Below, in pieces: positions 46,644-58,099 of a stretch of DNA of 64,000 nt. Every line of letters begins with the position of its first letter. Positions within the stretch are counted from its first letter, which is position 1. The notes under the pieces were generated by a model that searched no databases, was not told the DNA's origin, and worked only from the letters and a program-made list of their open reading frames with translations. The DNA comes from Ypsolopha sequella (Eukaryota; Arthropoda; Insecta; Lepidoptera; Ypsolophidae). Where the stretch lies: the NCBI GenBank assembly GCA_934047225.1, contig OW203989.1, forward strand, positions 16,033,977 to 16,097,976. Direction: 5' to 3'. The position numbers were made by a program, and so were the translations under genes.

Positions 46644-46708
46644 CTACCTCCCTGCTTATTTCCTAGAATACACATTGTAAAAACATAACAATATCTGAAC
46701 ACCAAATT

Positions 46709-47741
46709 TTAACAAAAACCAAATAATAGAAATAGAAGAAACAAAAACACAATTTTAATAACAATATTGTTACAACAACAATAAAACCCAAAACGGATTG
46801 GCGTTTTTCGTCTTCGTCTAGAAGGAGTACGCTGCCCACCGATGGGAGGGGTCGCCAGCGCTTGAACGCCTTCCATCGACGACGGGTTAGTCGAACAGGA
46901 TTGCACCACCAGATTTGCGTGATCGCCCCATGCGTCCGGTTCCCGTGTGGAAACCGGACCGGACTATGGGGTAACGACTGGTTGTTGCAAGTTGTTTGAT
47001 CTACTCGGAGCGGGGGTCATTAGGACCGCAAGATTTCGGGGGTCTGTTGTATGGTTTGAGGGTTCGACCTGCTCGACATTTGGTGCCATGGTACGTGTTC
47101 TTAATTGGTCGATGTGTCTGTGTACTTCAGTTCCACTACTAGAAGCTACTTTATAGTTCGTGTCCCCTATTCTCTGTAAGATTCGACCTTGAGCCCATTT
47201 TTGGCCGTGTTGGTAGGTACGGTACCAAATTGCTTGCCCCGGTGTAAGTACCCAATCCCTATTATTGGGTTTTTGATAATTGGTAGATGTTTCTTACTTT
47301 CTTTCAAAAAAAAAAGTTGATTTGTGGGGGTTTTAAGCAGTCTAAACGGGTTCTTAGGGCCCGACCTTGTAGAAGTTGTGCAGGGCTCTCCCCCGTTGCA
47401 TTGTGGGCCATGTTATACTAACAAGAATCGAAAAAGGGCCGTTTTGTATGTCCAATTTTTGAGTACATACCTTTTGGATTACCCTTTTACAAATTTTTAC
47501 GGCACTTTCTGCTGCACCGTTGGATGAAGGGTGGTAAGGTGCTGAAAAGATGTGGGAGACGCCGTTATTATGTAGAAAAGTTTGCTTTACTAAAAAAGGG
47601 GGGTCCGTTATCACTGACAAGCTGCTTTGGTAAACCAAAACGAGCCCATAGTTCTCGTAACTTTCTAATAACACTCTTAGCCATCGTTGTTCCCATCTTC
47701 ACGATCTCAATCCATTTTGTGGTCATGCTATCTCTCTTGTA
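46709..47741 (-). pseudogene. gypsy-type integrase, frameshifted
   Basis: On the minus strand the catalytic core begins at 'KWIEIVKMGTT' (about 47735), with 'RFGLPKQLVSDNGPPF' holding the second catalytic Asp. After a frameshift near 47580 it continues 'NNGVSHIFSAPYHPSSNGAA' and then 'ESAVKICK', holding the catalytic Glu. A C-terminal GPY/F-like module follows (about 47290-47090, 'VLTPGQAIWYRT', 'GRILQRIGDTNYKV'), then a long low-complexity tail. The first catalytic Asp region lies upstream of the junction and is missing. Several frame breaks make it non-functional. Confidence 0.85.
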
Positions 47742-48893
47742 GTCATGATCTATCGTCAAATCTATTGATTTATTGAGGGCTTTTGATACATATCTTGTAT
47801 TTGTTATACTTTTATCGATATCGTTTTCCTTAGTTATATGTTTAGTGATATCATCGTCTTTCACAGGGCTGCCGAAAGTGGAGCATGACAGTTTGGAGTC
47901 ATCAAGCTCTTCTTCGTTCAGTTCATCTGGCGGCTCAGTAGTATTTACAGAAGTTTTATAAACACTAATGCCTGCATCAGGCAGTTCATTCAGGCTGCTT
48001 ACTGAGCCAGATATGCTATTACTGCTTCGAGACTTGAGATTACTTTCATCTGACACAATAAAGTCAGATTCATCGCTTTCTGCATCTTTAGGCCTGATCC
48101 CCATGATGCTCATCCTTGTCGCTTTGCACATCACCATCTCATTTTCATCCGGTCCAAACTCTTCATCCTCCACACCTTTACCATCATTACTATCAACAAC
48201 ATTGCTATCATTAAGACATATTTTTGGGTTCAATATTATCGGTGACTCCATCACCATTGTCAATATTAGCCGGTGTGTCTTTCAAGCAGATCATTTTGAT
48301 TTTATCGTTGTCTACGATGATGGAATTGTCAGTTTCAGAATCGTGCATCATACGAATTTTCACCCGTCTTATAATAGGGGAATCAGATGATTTGCTGTTT
48401 ACGGAGGTTCTTTGTCTAAGGGGTGGTCTTCTTCTCGGAACTATTTCTGGTGATACTTCTTCTTAATCAGAACTAGACATGAGGATCACTTTCGTGGAAG
48501 AGTGTTCAGACTGCCTGCTGATGCTGCCGCTTTTGCTGACATCGTCGTCACTGCTAGATATAACATGGCTTAGTGCCACACTGCTTCTCTTAGTCTACGA
48601 CTTTGACATGTTTTGGATATCTTCCTGATCATAACTTTCTGTGGCATCATCAGATTCTGCGTCATCGGACTCTGGAACAAAATATACAGTTCCGTTCTTT
48701 TGTGCGCTTGGATGAGGGTTTCGTTTCACTTTATCCACCTCATAATTTTCTGGTTTAACAGAATGGTCCACCGACATGTATTTGTTTAAAGACATTTGCA
48801 TTATTGCCTGCTCCTCCTCAGGTTCATCTTCATCCATATCATGAATGGAGTCCTCGGCCTCATCATTCTCCACCCAGTGGGTTCGAATCCCAT
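47742..48893 (-). pseudogene. acidic, serine-rich captured coding segment inside the retroelement
   Basis: Between the primer-binding site and the integrase, the minus strand carries a long, mostly open frame with stops near 48595, 48464 and 48210, so it is decayed. Composition is rich in Asp, Glu and Ser ('DMDEDEPEEEQAI', 'VPESDDAESDDATESYDQED', 'DESDFIVSDESN'). It includes several hydrophobic-plus-acidic words that look like SUMO-interacting motifs ('HVISSSDDD', 'KVILMSSSD', 'SIIVDND', 'IDLTIDHD'). It has no gag, protease or RT motif. I do not recognise the parent gene; a nuclear or chromatin-associated host protein is the best guess. It was probably captured as cDNA, since no intron-like interruption is visible. 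Confidence 0.6.
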
Positions 48894-48904
48894 CCTCGTC
48901 GCCA

Positions 48905-49009
48905 GTTTGTAAATATCTAAATTTGCAAATAAATAACACCCAGTTGTTATAACATTTTATTGAAGACCAACGTCATTGTCACTTGGCAATAGAGACCAAA
49001 CCATAAATA
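48905..49009 (-). repeat. 5' LTR of the retroelement
   Basis: Pairs with 46538-46643 and abuts the primer-binding site at 48904 on the minus strand. Confidence 0.8.
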
Positions 49010-49093
49010 TAGACTAATAATTGGTTCCAAATATGAATGAAAGTTGTTTGAAGTAAATTTTTCAAAAGTTGCGATTTTTTGACGCCGAGTGTA

Positions 49094-50185
49094 GTTTAGA
49101 GTTAGTCAATGGAAAAAGGTATCCTTTGGCTTGACACGCGCAACTTGCGATCATTCCATATTGCGCGGTTTTATCAAAAGCAATTCTACAGCATAGCTTG
49201 ATGACGGGCCCAGTTTTTAAACTAGGAAAATCGTGATAGCCCACATGATATTATTCTTCCATTGTTGGGATACAAACGATTGAGCCAAGCGCATTGCATA
49301 CTTAAGAATCCCTCAAGTAATCCAAGGCGCTATAGACTCTATAGGATAATTCACGGAACGCATTTATACGACGCCTCGCCTTATGCGGCCGTCTACTGAC
49401 ATGGAATACCTGAATCAAACTATTAAAAAATTTTGTATGTCCACAGATGGAACTCTGTTTTTGATCAAAAGTCAACCTTATCCAACCACCCACGCATGCT
49501 AAGGGCGGTGCCATCTTATGCCGGTCTCCAAGAAGCTTATAATCATACTGGAGCGCTTACTCCCAATAACAATGCCACGCCACTTTAAAATCTTTTACGT
49601 TCCTAGAGTAATAGAGACAGCAATTCTCTTGAAGATATAAAAGTTTCATGAGTATAATAGAGATAGAGACACAAAGGTTTATTGTAGCGTGCGGCTTTCA
49701 ATAGAGCTTAGCACTCCAGCTTGGTTAAAACATCTTGCCGGTCTCTTTCATTTGACATAGGGCATAAATAGCGCTACTAACTCTTCGCTCACATTTTCGT
49801 ATAATTCTAAAATACCGGCAATCGGTTGTAAAACAAAATATCTAGATCTTAATAGTAATACTGAATACTAGGCGTGAAAAGATTAAAGAAATAAAGTAAT
49901 TTTTACCGAGTGAAAGATACAATAATTTTTACGTATGCCAATAAAATACACACTTAAATGCATCAGTTTGATAGGTGACATCATTTGTGCGAATATAACG
50001 TTAGTTTAAAAAAATAAAGAACTAAGTAAATATATTTAAAATGCCGTCTACATCTTCCGGTCAACGGAAGACATTAAAGGAAGATACTATGTGGCTCTTG
50101 TGCATTAAAAAAATAAAACAATCTTCGTGTCTCCTACACAGGTACGTTTTAGAATATTTAAACAAAAAATAATATTAAAAGACCT
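49094..50185. other. spacer downstream of the MBOAT gene
   Basis: Contains the MBOAT 3' UTR (minus strand) just left of 50186. No clear polyadenylation site is assigned. Bases about 49290-49520 include CpG-bearing sequence but no recognisable gene. Confidence 0.45.
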
Positions 50186-53100
50186 CTATGCAGTTTTCAG
50201 TTTCCCGTTGGTAGCTCCGTTGGCTTCGATCACTGGCTTATTGTCTGTCCTGGCCACTTCTGGGAGGTCCTTCTTCTCGGAGCGATTCATCTTTGCTGGG
50301 ATCAGAAGGGCGCCCAGGGCGATGAAATGTAGGGAGTAATATAGTTTCCTGAAATAACATAGACGGATTAGGATGATGCTAATTAATTAACTTAAGGGCG
50401 TACTGACCGCGTTACTGAACTAATCACTGCATACCCGTTTGTGACGTCATGTCCATGTTAATTTTTACATCTTCACGAAGGCTAGGGGGCTAAAGCCCCC
50501 TAAAATGTACGTTATAGGATTCACATGTTTATTTTATACCACTATATTCTTGCCTGGGGATCTAGGGGGGATCGGGAGGGTGGACTTGCACGAGGTGGCA
50601 AGGCCAGGGGGCGGCAAAATCGTTACCTCACTGGTATCTAGAAGGCCCTGTACGCCCTAATAAGTTTTGCCGGCAATATGCCTGCAGTTGATTTTTTGAA
50701 TAATAATTTGATTTATTACGATATAAAATAATAGATGATTTTGAGAAAAAAAGGAGGAAAGTAATATTTTGATTATTTAATTTTTAACTTGATTGTTTGG
50801 TACAGTATGCCCACCACACTAATGTTTTTAAATTAAAATAAAGGTTTGAAAATATATTATTTTGACAAGGGTGCCTTTTGCACTCCCTGAATAAATATGT
50901 AGATCTGGAGCTGACTATATTATGACAATTTCCTACTTATGTTGTATGATTTCCAGAAAATGCTCCATGAAATCTGCCCTCAGCCCCCCAAAATATGTTT
51001 CTGGATCCGCCAATGCCTTGTTCTTACGTGAAAGCGCTCTTAGATGACAAGCCTAGCCCTGACCGTAAAGGCAGTTCAAAGTAACTCTAAACATGTGTCT
51101 TATCACTAGCGGATGCCCCGCAGAGTGATCAAGTGGATTCCATTTTTCTTGATCCTGTGAGAATTTTCTAAAATCCCTTAGTTCTTAGCTGATCACCAAG
51201 TATAATTGTGGCGGCACGTCTACACGTTTGCCGCATTCTTTTTAGATATGAATAATCACGTATAATTAAGTATAAAGAAGGATTCATCTTTCGTCAAATA
51301 TATATTACATACTTAACCATCTAACTGGTAGTAACTATTAATTTAAATTATATCGCCCCCAAATTGGTGACCCCGACGTGATTCCTAGGTCCAGCCGTTT
51401 GATATAAGTACTGATAGGTCAGTCTATTAGGGTTTTATTTCATATATTTGACGTGAGCAGATCGTAAGTATGAAATCGAAAATATTTCACCAAGTCAAAA
51501 ATAGGTGCGACAACGAGCGGACCGAGGAGAAGCGTATATTAATACCTTTGGGGAGCCAAGCGAAGCGGAGCGGAGTGAGGCGACCCTCCTTATTTTTACA
51601 GAAAAATATGCCTAGGCAGATCATAATATGCCTAATTCCACGATGTGTCGACGGCATATAGATAACGTACCCGTAGAACGCTAGACTGGGAGCGAGGTGC
51701 AGCAACACGAACGGAACGGTCGCGTACGTCATAGCGACGCGGGTAGTGATGAAACTCAGCGAGTCGTAGAACAGCTTGCGAGTGCGGCTCTGTAGAAACA
51801 GCGGACGCACCCCCATACGGATCTGCACATATCAAAGTCAGTATTTATTTAGTTGTCGACATCGATTACGATTTGAGTCGCGTTTCTTGACGGGTTGTTA
51901 ATTTCTATCGGATTACGTGATTTCGTTTAAAAATACATATTACCGTAATAATAAAATACAAAAATAAATATATTTTCTATAAAATAGATAAAGATATCTA
52001 TTAACCTCTGCTATTACGTCTGGTTTAATGTTAGTACAGCCTGCAGCCGCAGTTTATCAGCTATACGCTATTTAGCGAAACTATGCAAAGCGGTCCATTC
52101 ACTCCTCAGTATACTTAATTTTAGAATTAATTTTAGCTGCGACATAGCCTGCCGAATCAGAAAGTGTAGGTGGCAGTGGACTGACCATATTTGTCGCCGA
52201 GGTGATAACCGTTGGGGCCGTAAGCATTGGAATAGAGACCATGTACAGCAAAGCGTAGCGTAGGCTGCCCTCGTGCCTGCTGGACTGATGATCTGAAGGA
52301 TGTTGCGGGTGGCGGCTGGATGAGGATGACTGGGGACCGCCAAGAGTGGCGTAATATGGGGGAGGCCTATGTCCAGCAGTGGACGAATACGTCAGATAGT
52401 CAGAGGTCAGCGGCTCCTTTTGTGACGAGAGTCGAGACAGCAGCTTTTCCTTCACGCGGCGGCAGGGAAAATGACCCGCTTTGCATCGTCTCGCAAACAT
52501 ATTATACATCTCGGTACTGACCCTCCTGCCGGCGACGGTGAACAGTCCCCCCGCGAGGAAGGTGAGGTAGTACCCCGGGTGGAAGCCGTGCCAGACGGCG
52601 GACAGTGCGTACACTCGCGCGGTACGCCACGCCGCGCCGCCGCGCTCATACGCGACGCACCGCAGCCACGCGTTCGTGTTCTTATTCCAGCTCGCGATCG
52701 CCACGCGGAAGTTCTTCGCCAACTGGGGATCAGATTATATACCTTTCAGAAATACCTTCAACTACAACCGCCATTCATTATTTTAATGTACAATTATTTT
52801 TGTGTACTTGTAACTAAAAAATACTACAAACGAAACGCCTGCGCGAAACGAAAAGAAAATCTTGCGGACACATTATTCCAACTCATTATGGCGCGCAGCG
52901 CTATGTTTGCACTAAATTGGGAGGTTAGGTCGGTCCATTTTAGCTAACCTTGCAACGTTGCCACGTTGGGCACTTTTAGGCATGCTCCCGTAGTGAGTAA
53001 CATCGCAATTCACTCGCATCTATTGGGTAAAAGCGTAAAGGATAGGCTGGTGATGGTCGGGTTAAGAATTTCTCTATCTCTCTAATTAAAACATTTTTTA

Positions 53101-56100
53101 TATTTTTTTTCTCTTTCTGATGTGTAGACAAGTACAGATGATATGATTGCAAAATTAAAAATAAGAAAGCAATAAGAAAATACATCGCGAGTTAGACATT
53201 TTTAATTAGAAGTGTAGTTCGATTTGATTTCTTCCGAAGTTTGAATATTTATTTAGTACGTAATGGCGGCATTTTCGTTGTTTATATGCATACTTGTGAA
53301 TTGATTAGTTTTTTTTAATTTAGCGAGATAATTGATATTTTCCACCGGTTTTTGTTTATTTTACTGTGTTTATCTCTCATATTTGTTTATTGCAGTGAAT
53401 TTCATTTGCCATAATAACTTTAATTCATATTGAGTGCTGTTCAATCAACTGATTTTGTCCTACTTCAAAGACACTGTCATCATCAAATCATCAGTGCTGT
53501 TTTGTAGGTCAATGTGGGGCCTTATCTTAATTAAGAATTCTTGGAATTGCCGCTTGCACCACGCGGTGAGTGTTTTTTTTTTGGATCGGCTTACCAACGT
53601 CATAATTCCATCCCTCGCCACTGATGTGCGTACAAACATATGCGACTCAACGTCCACACTCGTACACTCACGTATGACCGACGATAATTACGTCGCAGCG
53701 TGGTGGGTGGTGAGTGTAGAGCAGTGGCGTAGCTATCATAGGGCCAGCTGGTGCAGTGCACCAGGGCCCCGGAGCTCAGGGGGCCCTCCAACCTTAGCTT
53801 TGAAAAGAGCGGGTCAGCCAATTCGCCAGCTCCTGAAGCTAGAAAACCTCGACCCTGCTCACAAGAATTTTCAAGTGAAGTTATAGACGAATTCGCAAAA
53901 ATTAAAGCGCGCAAGAGGTTGTGAATTGGACAGGGAACTCTGTTAAAAATCGTTTTTCTTTGTCATCTATTGATATCATCTGTATAATAAAGATTTTATA
54001 ATGCGTCTTTGCTTATTTATTCCCATTTTCTTTTATATAAACACAGAGATTTTACCCCTCATAGAGATGACGTATGGATTAAGCCTACTAATGATAAGTT
54101 CAACCACTGTATCACCTATTCTTATTCCTATCTATAATTTTGAAGGCCAATATAAGTTCTCTCTTTTCTCTTTTACTATCATATTTTTTAAGATAATTGT
54201 TACTAACACTTATGGATCATTGATATCTGAAATAAATGGAATATTATTATTATTATTATATAAGTTGAAGCTACCGTGAAAGAGGGGGTGAGGGCCCGAT
54301 TTTTTCTCTATGCACCGGGGCCTCTGCCTACCTAGCTACGCCACTGGTGTAGAGTCGGGGTGGCCAAGAGGTCGACTGCGAAGGCGATTTAAGTAGCCCG
54401 CGCGAGTTAAAGAGGCCGTCCGTCATTTAAAATTAGGGGAGGGTCTAGTTTGCGGATGACAGTAATAGTATGAGCATAGATGGCAATAGTGGAGTCTTGC
54501 CAAAAGAAAAAAAACTATTGATTAAATAGCAATGGTGATTTTGCAGTACAGATAATGAAAATAACATCATTTTTGTGAATAACATCAGGTGGGGTCATTA
54601 GCCTTCGATTAAATTCGATGATATGGCCCAAAAGTCAATTAAATTTAACATAAAAAATTGCTATTTTTAACATCTACCACTGTGAGTGCAATAAAAACAG
54701 AGGCCCACTTAACTTCTAGTTTGCGCATCGCAGTTAGTTTTTACGCTGCCCAATATGCAGTGTCTAATATCCACCCAAAAACGCAAAGCAGAGTAAAAAA
54801 TGCGAATTTTGTACTTTCAATTAATAAACAACTTTTGGTTGTTTTTTCTCCCCCTTTAGTCGACCTTGTACCTACCTTGTAGTCGACCTCATGAAATATT
54901 TTTGAACACAAGTAGACCTCACAGGTCAAAAGTTTGGCCACCCCTGGTGTAGAGTATCCCGTAATCCCACTTTTTTCGGATTTCATATTGTAATAGTGGA
55001 ATTAAATTGAAGCGATCTCATAAACCACAAATAAAAAAATTGGACTACATCTTATGCCCCCTACAAATTCAAAGTTTTACAAAATGTATGGAAGAATTAT
55101 TATTAATGTATTATTATTATTGTGTTATTATTTCGTATTTAATATTGCTTGTATTTTTTGGTAATTTAAATTAACGCAAGTATAAAATAAAAAACAGAGC
55201 GAAGGAAAATCGAAACCTTACTAAGCGTCAAACAAAAAAAAAACGCTAACCACTTTGTCGGCATGATTAATATGTATAACGACGCCAAATTGCAGCTTTT
55301 TAGTACTAAGTCTCTGAGCTAAGCCGCGGACAGACAGACGGACGGACATGGCGAAACTATAAGGGTTCCTTGGTGACTACACATTAGCGTAGCTAGCGCT
55401 AAGAAACTAAATCAGCAGCATCATAAAGCAAAAACCCCACCCACGGTCACCCACCTCGAAGCCAAAAACATCGATGTTGGACATCTTATCCCACCGCGGC
55501 GCGCCATCCTGGTCGTAGCCGTTGAAGCCCATGCCGGAGTTGTTGCATATCGCCTCGGAGAGCAGCCACGCGTGGTAGTACTTGCAGCGCACCACCAGCG
55601 TCGACAGATACGCGTACCACAGGAGGTACACGGCGGACCACGAGCGGGACACCTGCGATGCCGGGTCCGTCAGTTCTGGAACATATATTAACAATGACTG
55701 GCTTTGTATAACCCGGTTTACCGTTAAAAAAGTTTAAAATTCTAATTTAATAATTTTTTTAAATTCAAAGATTTTGAAATTCTTATTTACAGAAACCAAT
55801 AGAAGCTTGGTGATGGCAACATGTTGTGTTCTGTGAAAAGGCGGGTTTTTCACAATCCGGCTGCGAAACCGCTCTTAAGGGTCCGTTTCGCCAAACATGC
55901 TCTCGCGTTTGGAGAATTTAGCATATCAAAACAAAATATTTTTAACAAATAAAATTTGTGTAATTTCTCTAATTTCATATGTAAAGACAAATTATAATTA
56001 AGGAGTTGAACTATATTATAATTTTTCAGATTTCACACAAGTATCACAAGCATCGGGAAAAAAAATCGGAAAGACCACTAAAATCACGAAAAATGTAATT

Positions 56101-57938
56101 TTAATGTAAATGTCACACACCGTTTTACTGCATGCAGAAAAAATAGTCTGGATTTGGCTAATAGGTAGCCAGGTGAAAACTTCAATAGAACGTGTAATAT
56201 TCATACAATTTATAGGTATGGTATACCTACACTTGCCACACTTCTTCCAAATAATAGGTATTTACATATGAAATTGCGGTTTTCTATACAGAATTTGAAG
56301 GAAACTCAATTTTCAGTACCAACATCTTTGCATTTTTTTTTTTTGGGAATGGCAAATCCTAACTACGTAATTTCTTTTGTGTATAAGTGAGACAACATTA
56401 AGCTAACAGCTACATAAATTAAATTTTAAGAAGTGTCAACTGTAAAAAAATATTACGAATCTTATCATGGAAATGGATGGCATTTAGGAGGAACTGTGTT
56501 TGAAAATTTAATTTTGGTTATCAAACTTACAATAAAAACAAAATTAGATGTAAAACCTTGAAATCATCATTCAAACAAAAAACAAATAATGGAAATAGCT
56601 ATTGAATTACAGAAATTATGAACTCATGAATCTATAAGAAAATATCGGTAATTTCATATGTAAAGACCAATTATAATTAAAACAAAAAACAAGTATAAAG
56701 AAACAACTTTTTATGCTGACTATGACAATACAATACAAGTACGAGCCGCCATTTTTGATTCCTTTTTTATCAGGGTATATAATACACAAAAATATAGGTA
56801 CCGGGACTGGTACATAAGTTACATTGTCCTAGGTATTTAAAATCAGATCGATATTTATTCAAAATTAATTGTGAAAGAATATGCGTTCTGTTCACAAATG
56901 TATTCGCAAGTCATGGAAAGGTGATGCCTTTTTACACTTTCTAGGTACTTTGGCAGCATTAAAATAATTTAATCAAGACTGGGTAGTTAAGTATTTATTT
57001 ATTAGTACATTGCCACTTTTACTCACTTAAGGTCACCACTTTGACGCACCTAGGCAATCTAGACTGACGATAGGTAAGTACGTGACAATAGGTGTTCGTT
57101 GTTTGTTAGTTATAATTATAAAGAAGACTAAAAAGCAATTAATAAGACATCATGACGCGACCAACTCACGACCAACCAACCAACAAACTTGCGAGGGCAA
57201 TACAATCGTGCCGATTTGGTCGCGGGCGCACAATTGAAAACTTGTTTCAGGAAAAACCAGATTTTGGAAAGACTGTTGACGTTTTCGAACATTATTTTTG
57301 GTTATTATTAATCTAGATAATATTTTCGATGTTTGACTCGTACTTATTTTTTGATTTTATCTGAAACAATAAAAGGACATTCGGCTACACTTTTCGAAAA
57401 CCGTTAAATTTACATGATTTAGAGGTTCGTTGTTAAGATATTACTCGAATTTCACGATTTTTAGTTCGACTTAAACATAGATCTAGACAATAATAACGGA
57501 TTCAGCCTAAAATATTATAATAACATTCCAACGCTATGCCTAAAATACAGGCTACTTTTGTAGTTGTAGGCAACAAATCATTTTCATTAGCCGTAAGATC
57601 CTTTTGAATGTACTAATCTTAAGTTCTCTTTATGCAAATAAACATTATTATTATTATAGAGACCCCACAATGTAGTGACAGCGTTTGTATGGAGGTTTGG
57701 GTGTAATGACGCCTCTTAACCACAATACTTACGCATATCTCAGACAGAGCATGATTGAATACGCCCCCCGCAGGGCACATTAATGTAGAGAGAGAAACAA
57801 ACCTGCGAGCAGTGTAAGCGGGTACTTCTTGGCGAGTGTCAAGTAGAGCACAGCGGCGGCGATCGAACCCGCCACCTTGTACATGACGGCGCGACGAGGC
57901 GACGGCTCCGGGGAACCCACTTCTTTGCCGACCACGTC
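50186..57938 (-). CDS. oys: MBOAT1/2-type lysophospholipid acyltransferase, 3' five exons (5' part missing)
   Basis: Membrane-bound O-acyltransferases of this group re-acylate lysophospholipids in the ER membrane (Lands cycle). Exons on the minus strand: 57938-57803, 55675-55455, 52722-52456, 51822-51671 and 50348-50186. Phases match at every GT-AG border, giving about 312 residues of the C-terminal part. Landmarks in order: 'LYLTLAKKYPLTLLA', 'RSWSAVYLLWYAYLSTLVVR', 'GYDQDGAPRWDKMSNIDVF' (containing the conserved Asn region), 'NTNAWLRCVAYER', then 'LSAVWHGFHPGYYLTF' with the catalytic His, and 'KLFYDSLSFITTRVAMTYAT' before the last membrane helix and a charged cytosolic tail ending at TAG 50186-50188. 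The N-terminal half of the enzyme is not found up to 64000, so its exons lie beyond the window. Closest to Drosophila oysgedart or human MBOAT2; the paralogue assignment is an inference. Confidence 0.9.
50349..51670 (-). other. MBOAT last intron, with dispersed repeat
   Basis: Bases about 51468-51600 ('agtatgaaatcgaaaatatt', 'aggtgcgacaacgagcg', 'gaagcgga') recur in reverse complement at about 63690-63785. The rest is unassigned. Confidence 0.6.
52080..52455 (-). other. MBOAT intron with LINE tail
   Basis: 'ggcctatgtccagcagtgga' at 52364 followed by 'cgaatacg' is the 3' tail seen also at 28.3 and 58.1 kb. The reading frame of the preceding exon stays open through here by chance because its donor (52455-52451) is in an open context. 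Confidence 0.6.
53722..54346. mobile_element. 625-bp hAT MITE A, 8-bp target duplication 'gtgtagag'
   Basis: TIR 'cagtggcgtagctatc' at the left and 'ggtaggc' through 'tagctacgccactg' at the right. Exact 8-bp duplications at 53714-53721 and 54347-54354. Non-coding. It lies in an MBOAT intron. Confidence 0.92.
54355..54946. mobile_element. 592-bp hAT MITE B, sharing the same target duplication
   Basis: Ends 'tcggggtggccaa' (left) and complement of 'ttggccacccctg' (right) give a lepidopteran hAT TIR ('caggggtggcca') with the first two left bases changed. It is flanked by 'gtgtagag' at 54347-54354 and 54947-54954. It therefore abuts MITE A with a single shared 8-bp site between them. Confidence 0.85.
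55190..55375 (+). repeat. microsatellite-associated repeat, tail part
   Basis: 'aatatgtataacgacgccaa', 'gctaagccgcggacagacag', 'gacatggcgaaactataagg' and 'gttcc'. It gives the uninterrupted version of the site where the 3.65-kb LINE inserted. Confidence 0.8.
55876..56660. repeat. composite of two dispersed repeats in MBOAT intron
   Basis: 55876-56030 matches the piggyBac-type MITE at 41209 ('ttaagggtcc', 'atgctctcgcgtttgg', 'aggagttgaactatattata'). 56250-56640 matches 43530-43920 in inverted orientation. 'ttcatatgtaaagac' occurs twice (55975 and 56655), suggesting one repeat interrupted by another. Confidence 0.65.
57145..57532 (+). repeat. 430-bp dispersed repeat, copy 3 of 3
   Basis: 'gacatcatgacgcgaccaac', 'caatacaatcgtgccgattt' and 'cttaaacatagatctagaca'. 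Same orientation as the 23.0- and 26.4-kb copies. Confidence 0.75.
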
Positions 57939-58099
57939 CTGGAGCAACAACTATATTATTAAGCTGTTCGTTTGTGGAACGAGCTCATTTTACATATAAG
58001 AGGAGCCCCTACCTTGTCTATCTTCAAGAGACTACTTAAAGTTACCTTTCACTCTGATTACCGAAATATTTATTATCATTATTCTTTTTTTTTTCACTC

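Larger units (their letters stand above)
46538..49009 (-). mobile_element. Ty3/gypsy-type LTR retroelement carrying foreign coding sequence
   Basis: Direct repeats of about 105 bp at 46538-46643 and 48905-49009 (few mismatches, 'caaataaataacacccagtt') act as LTRs. Read on the minus strand, the upper one is followed at once by 'tggcgacgagg' (48904-48894), a typical gypsy primer-binding-site start. The lower one is preceded by a purine-rich 'agcagggaggtag' polypurine tract. Between them lies only an integrase region; gag, protease, reverse transcriptase and RNase H are missing and an unrelated acidic coding segment sits in their place. The element is described as an old, inactive copy. Confidence 0.82.
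46356..49091. mobile_element. Tc1-like shell with 'cactcggcgtcaaaaaa' TIRs
   Basis: Left end at 46356 'cactcggcgtcaaaaaaatc', right end complementary up to 49091. The arms continue for about 50 bp ('aaaatttacttcaaac'), with TA on both sides (46354-46355, 49092-49093). Outside the inserted retroelement only about 180 bp on the left and 80 bp on the right remain, so the shell was a short non-autonomous element before the insertion. Confidence 0.88.

Noticed and set aside
52099..52456. Continuation of the MBOAT exon as one 207-codon frame
   Set aside because: The frame runs into a LINE tail. A phase-0 donor at 52455 joins well to the next exon, which carries the expected family sequence.
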